A stretch of DNA of 14,646 bases from CAYNEI01 sp964396185 (GTDB lineage: Archaea > Thermoplasmatota > SW-10-69-26). Below, piece by piece: positions 14,003 to 14,646 of this stretch. The notes beneath the pieces are model-generated. The model saw nothing but the letters and a program-made list of their open reading frames with translations. It searched no databases and was not told the DNA's origin. The stretch covers positions 1 to 14,646 of the forward strand of contig CAYNEI010000056.1 in NCBI GenBank assembly GCA_964396185.1. Direction: 5' to 3'. Numbering within the stretch: position 1 is the first letter of the stretch; every line of letters starts with the position of its first letter. Position numbers and translations under genes: made by a program.

Positions 14003-14027
14003 CTGTTGCTCCCCGGGGGAACAACAG
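14003..14027 (+). terminator. 25-nt palindrome just after the stop codon
   Basis: The arms ctgttg (14003-14008) and caacag (14022-14027) are perfect, and the centre tccccggggga continues the symmetry with a single mismatched position per arm. It lies between the stop at 14000 and the TATA-like box of the next gene at 14031. It may be a terminator-type hairpin or the operator of a dimeric DNA-binding protein. No T-rich tract follows. Confidence 0.45.
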
Positions 14028-14030
14028 GAG

Positions 14031-14040
14031 CCTCATAGCG
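14031..14040 (+). promoter_or_regulatory. TATA-like box for the secreted protein gene at 14062
   Basis: The stretch cctcatagcg is centred about 26 nt before the GTG at 14062. The match to a box is modest, but the spacing fits the leaderless pattern of this region. Confidence 0.38.
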
Positions 14041-14061
14041 CGCCGGCCGTCTGGCTGGTGC

Positions 14062-14616
14062 GTGCGAGCCACCGCGCTAGCGCTAGTCCTCTCAGCTACC
14101 CTGGTCGGGCCGCTTGCAGCCCCCATCTCCAGCGCGACCCACCTCGACACGGCGTGCTCCCGGTTCGGTGAGGTGCCTGAGGATCCCCTTCTTTTCACCA
14201 CGGTTCGCCAGCACGTCCCCCTTGGTCCAAGCCTGCATGCCCAGACCGAGCCCGCTCGCTCCGGCGATGGCTCTGCAGTGGGCCTCGTGGACGCCGAGGA
14301 CCCACTGACGATACGGGTGACCGGCCACGGCTGGATGGAGTGGCGCCTGCGCATCGCCTCCGGGCTGGAGGCCGGCGAGCTCGTGGCACACGGCAAGCTC
14401 GATCAAGCCACCACCGCCACCACGCTCTTCGATGGTGAGGTGCCAGACGAGCGCCTCTGCTTCGAGGGCTTCATGGTTCGCCAGCCTGGCTTCGCCTACG
14501 AGCTGGAGTTCGTGCAACCTGACCGAAGCCCGGTGCCAGGCCCCCCGTCCGCGATCTGCACGAGCGTCGAGGAGCCGGTGGATCAGGGGACGGTGGAGAC
14601 GTGCGTTTTCGAGTGA
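14062..14616 (+). CDS. Secreted cysteine-containing protein of unknown function
   Basis: The product is 184 residues and I do not recognise the family. Residues 1-25 are a signal peptide (Arg2, then a hydrophobic Leu/Ala/Val core, with cleavage near SSA). The mature part has four cysteines at 32, 133, 166 and 181, which would allow two disulfides. It contains beta-type segments (PLTIRVTGHGWMEWRLRIA, then FAYELEFVQPD) and no membrane anchor or lipobox. The start is the GTG at 14062, directly before the signal sequence and about 26 nt from a TATA-like element; no ATG lies in the right place. The TGA stop overlaps a possible ATG at 14616, hinting at a co-transcribed neighbour. Confidence 0.75.
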   Translation: MRATALALVLSATLVGPLAAPISSATHLDTACSRFGEVPEDPLLFTTVRQHVPLGPSLHAQTEPARSGDGSAVGLVDAEDPLTIRVTGHGWMEWRLRIASGLEAGELVAHGKLDQATTATTLFDGEVPDERLCFEGFMVRQPGFAYELEFVQPDRSPVPGPPSAICTSVEEPVDQGTVETCVFE

Positions 14617-14646
14617 TGCGTCTCTCGGCTCAGCGCTACTCGGCCT
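14616..14646 (+). CDS. Possible start of a further gene, cut by the window edge
   Basis: An ATG shares its A with the TGA stop of the preceding gene (TGATG arrangement), and the frame stays open through ten codons to the end of the window. Such overlaps are common in operons. Ten codons are too few to show that this is a real gene. Confidence 0.25.
   Translation, partial: MRLSAQRYSA

Overview
This is a GC-rich stretch of a chromosome, by eye about two thirds G+C in the genes, and almost certainly archaeal. Two things show this. Nearly every gene has an A/T-containing box 26-36 nt upstream of its start codon, with little or no leader and usually no Shine-Dalgarno sequence, as in leaderless archaeal transcription from a TATA box. 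One gene also encodes a DUF61/UPF0216 protein, a family known from archaea. The high GC, lipoprotein signals and bacterial-looking secreted proteins would suit a high-GC Thermoplasmatota lineage, but that placement is inference. A 100-N block at 4285-4384 shows that this is a scaffolded draft or metagenome assembly.

Layout. Bases 123-2039 (-) encode a large secreted protein of unknown function with an internal duplication. Divergent from it is glyoxalase I (2158-2544, +). After a lower-GC intergenic region comes the centrepiece (2829-6042, +). It encodes a very large secreted fibre- or adhesin-like protein with tail-fibre-type repeats, a YadA-like head of eleven 15-residue repeats, and a C-terminal peptidase S74 intramolecular chaperone domain. 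The N gap lies inside it. Two further exported products follow, each gene with its own promoter: a lipoprotein serine protease with a complete His-Asp-Ser triad (6093-6986) and an unrecognised secreted protein (7061-7972).

Bases 8028-11344 (-) hold a two-gene operon with a 4-nt stop/start overlap: an AAA+ ATPase of MoxR/Mg-chelatase type and a von Willebrand A protein with an intact MIDAS and long coiled coils. This is the usual ATPase-plus-metal-site-adaptor pairing for remodelling a target complex. Upstream on the same strand is the DUF61 gene (11413-11823, -). Divergent from that is a small lipoprotein (11922-12377, +).

Between the convergent ends of the lipoprotein gene and an aldo/keto reductase gene (12590-13438, -) lies a small repeat-rich element with near-perfect inverted ends. 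The right edge holds an unrecognised cytosolic protein (13545-14000, +), a strong palindrome, a secreted Cys-containing protein (14062-14616, +), and possibly the first codons of another gene.

How the genes fit together. Six of the twelve complete genes encode exported proteins, and the run 2829-7972 looks like a cell-surface module: fibre, lipid-anchored protease and secreted partner. Glyoxalase I and the YeaE-like reductase both suit methylglyoxal and reactive-aldehyde detoxification, although they are about 10 kb apart. The most unusual feature is the S74/YadA-type self-processing fibre in an apparently archaeal genome.
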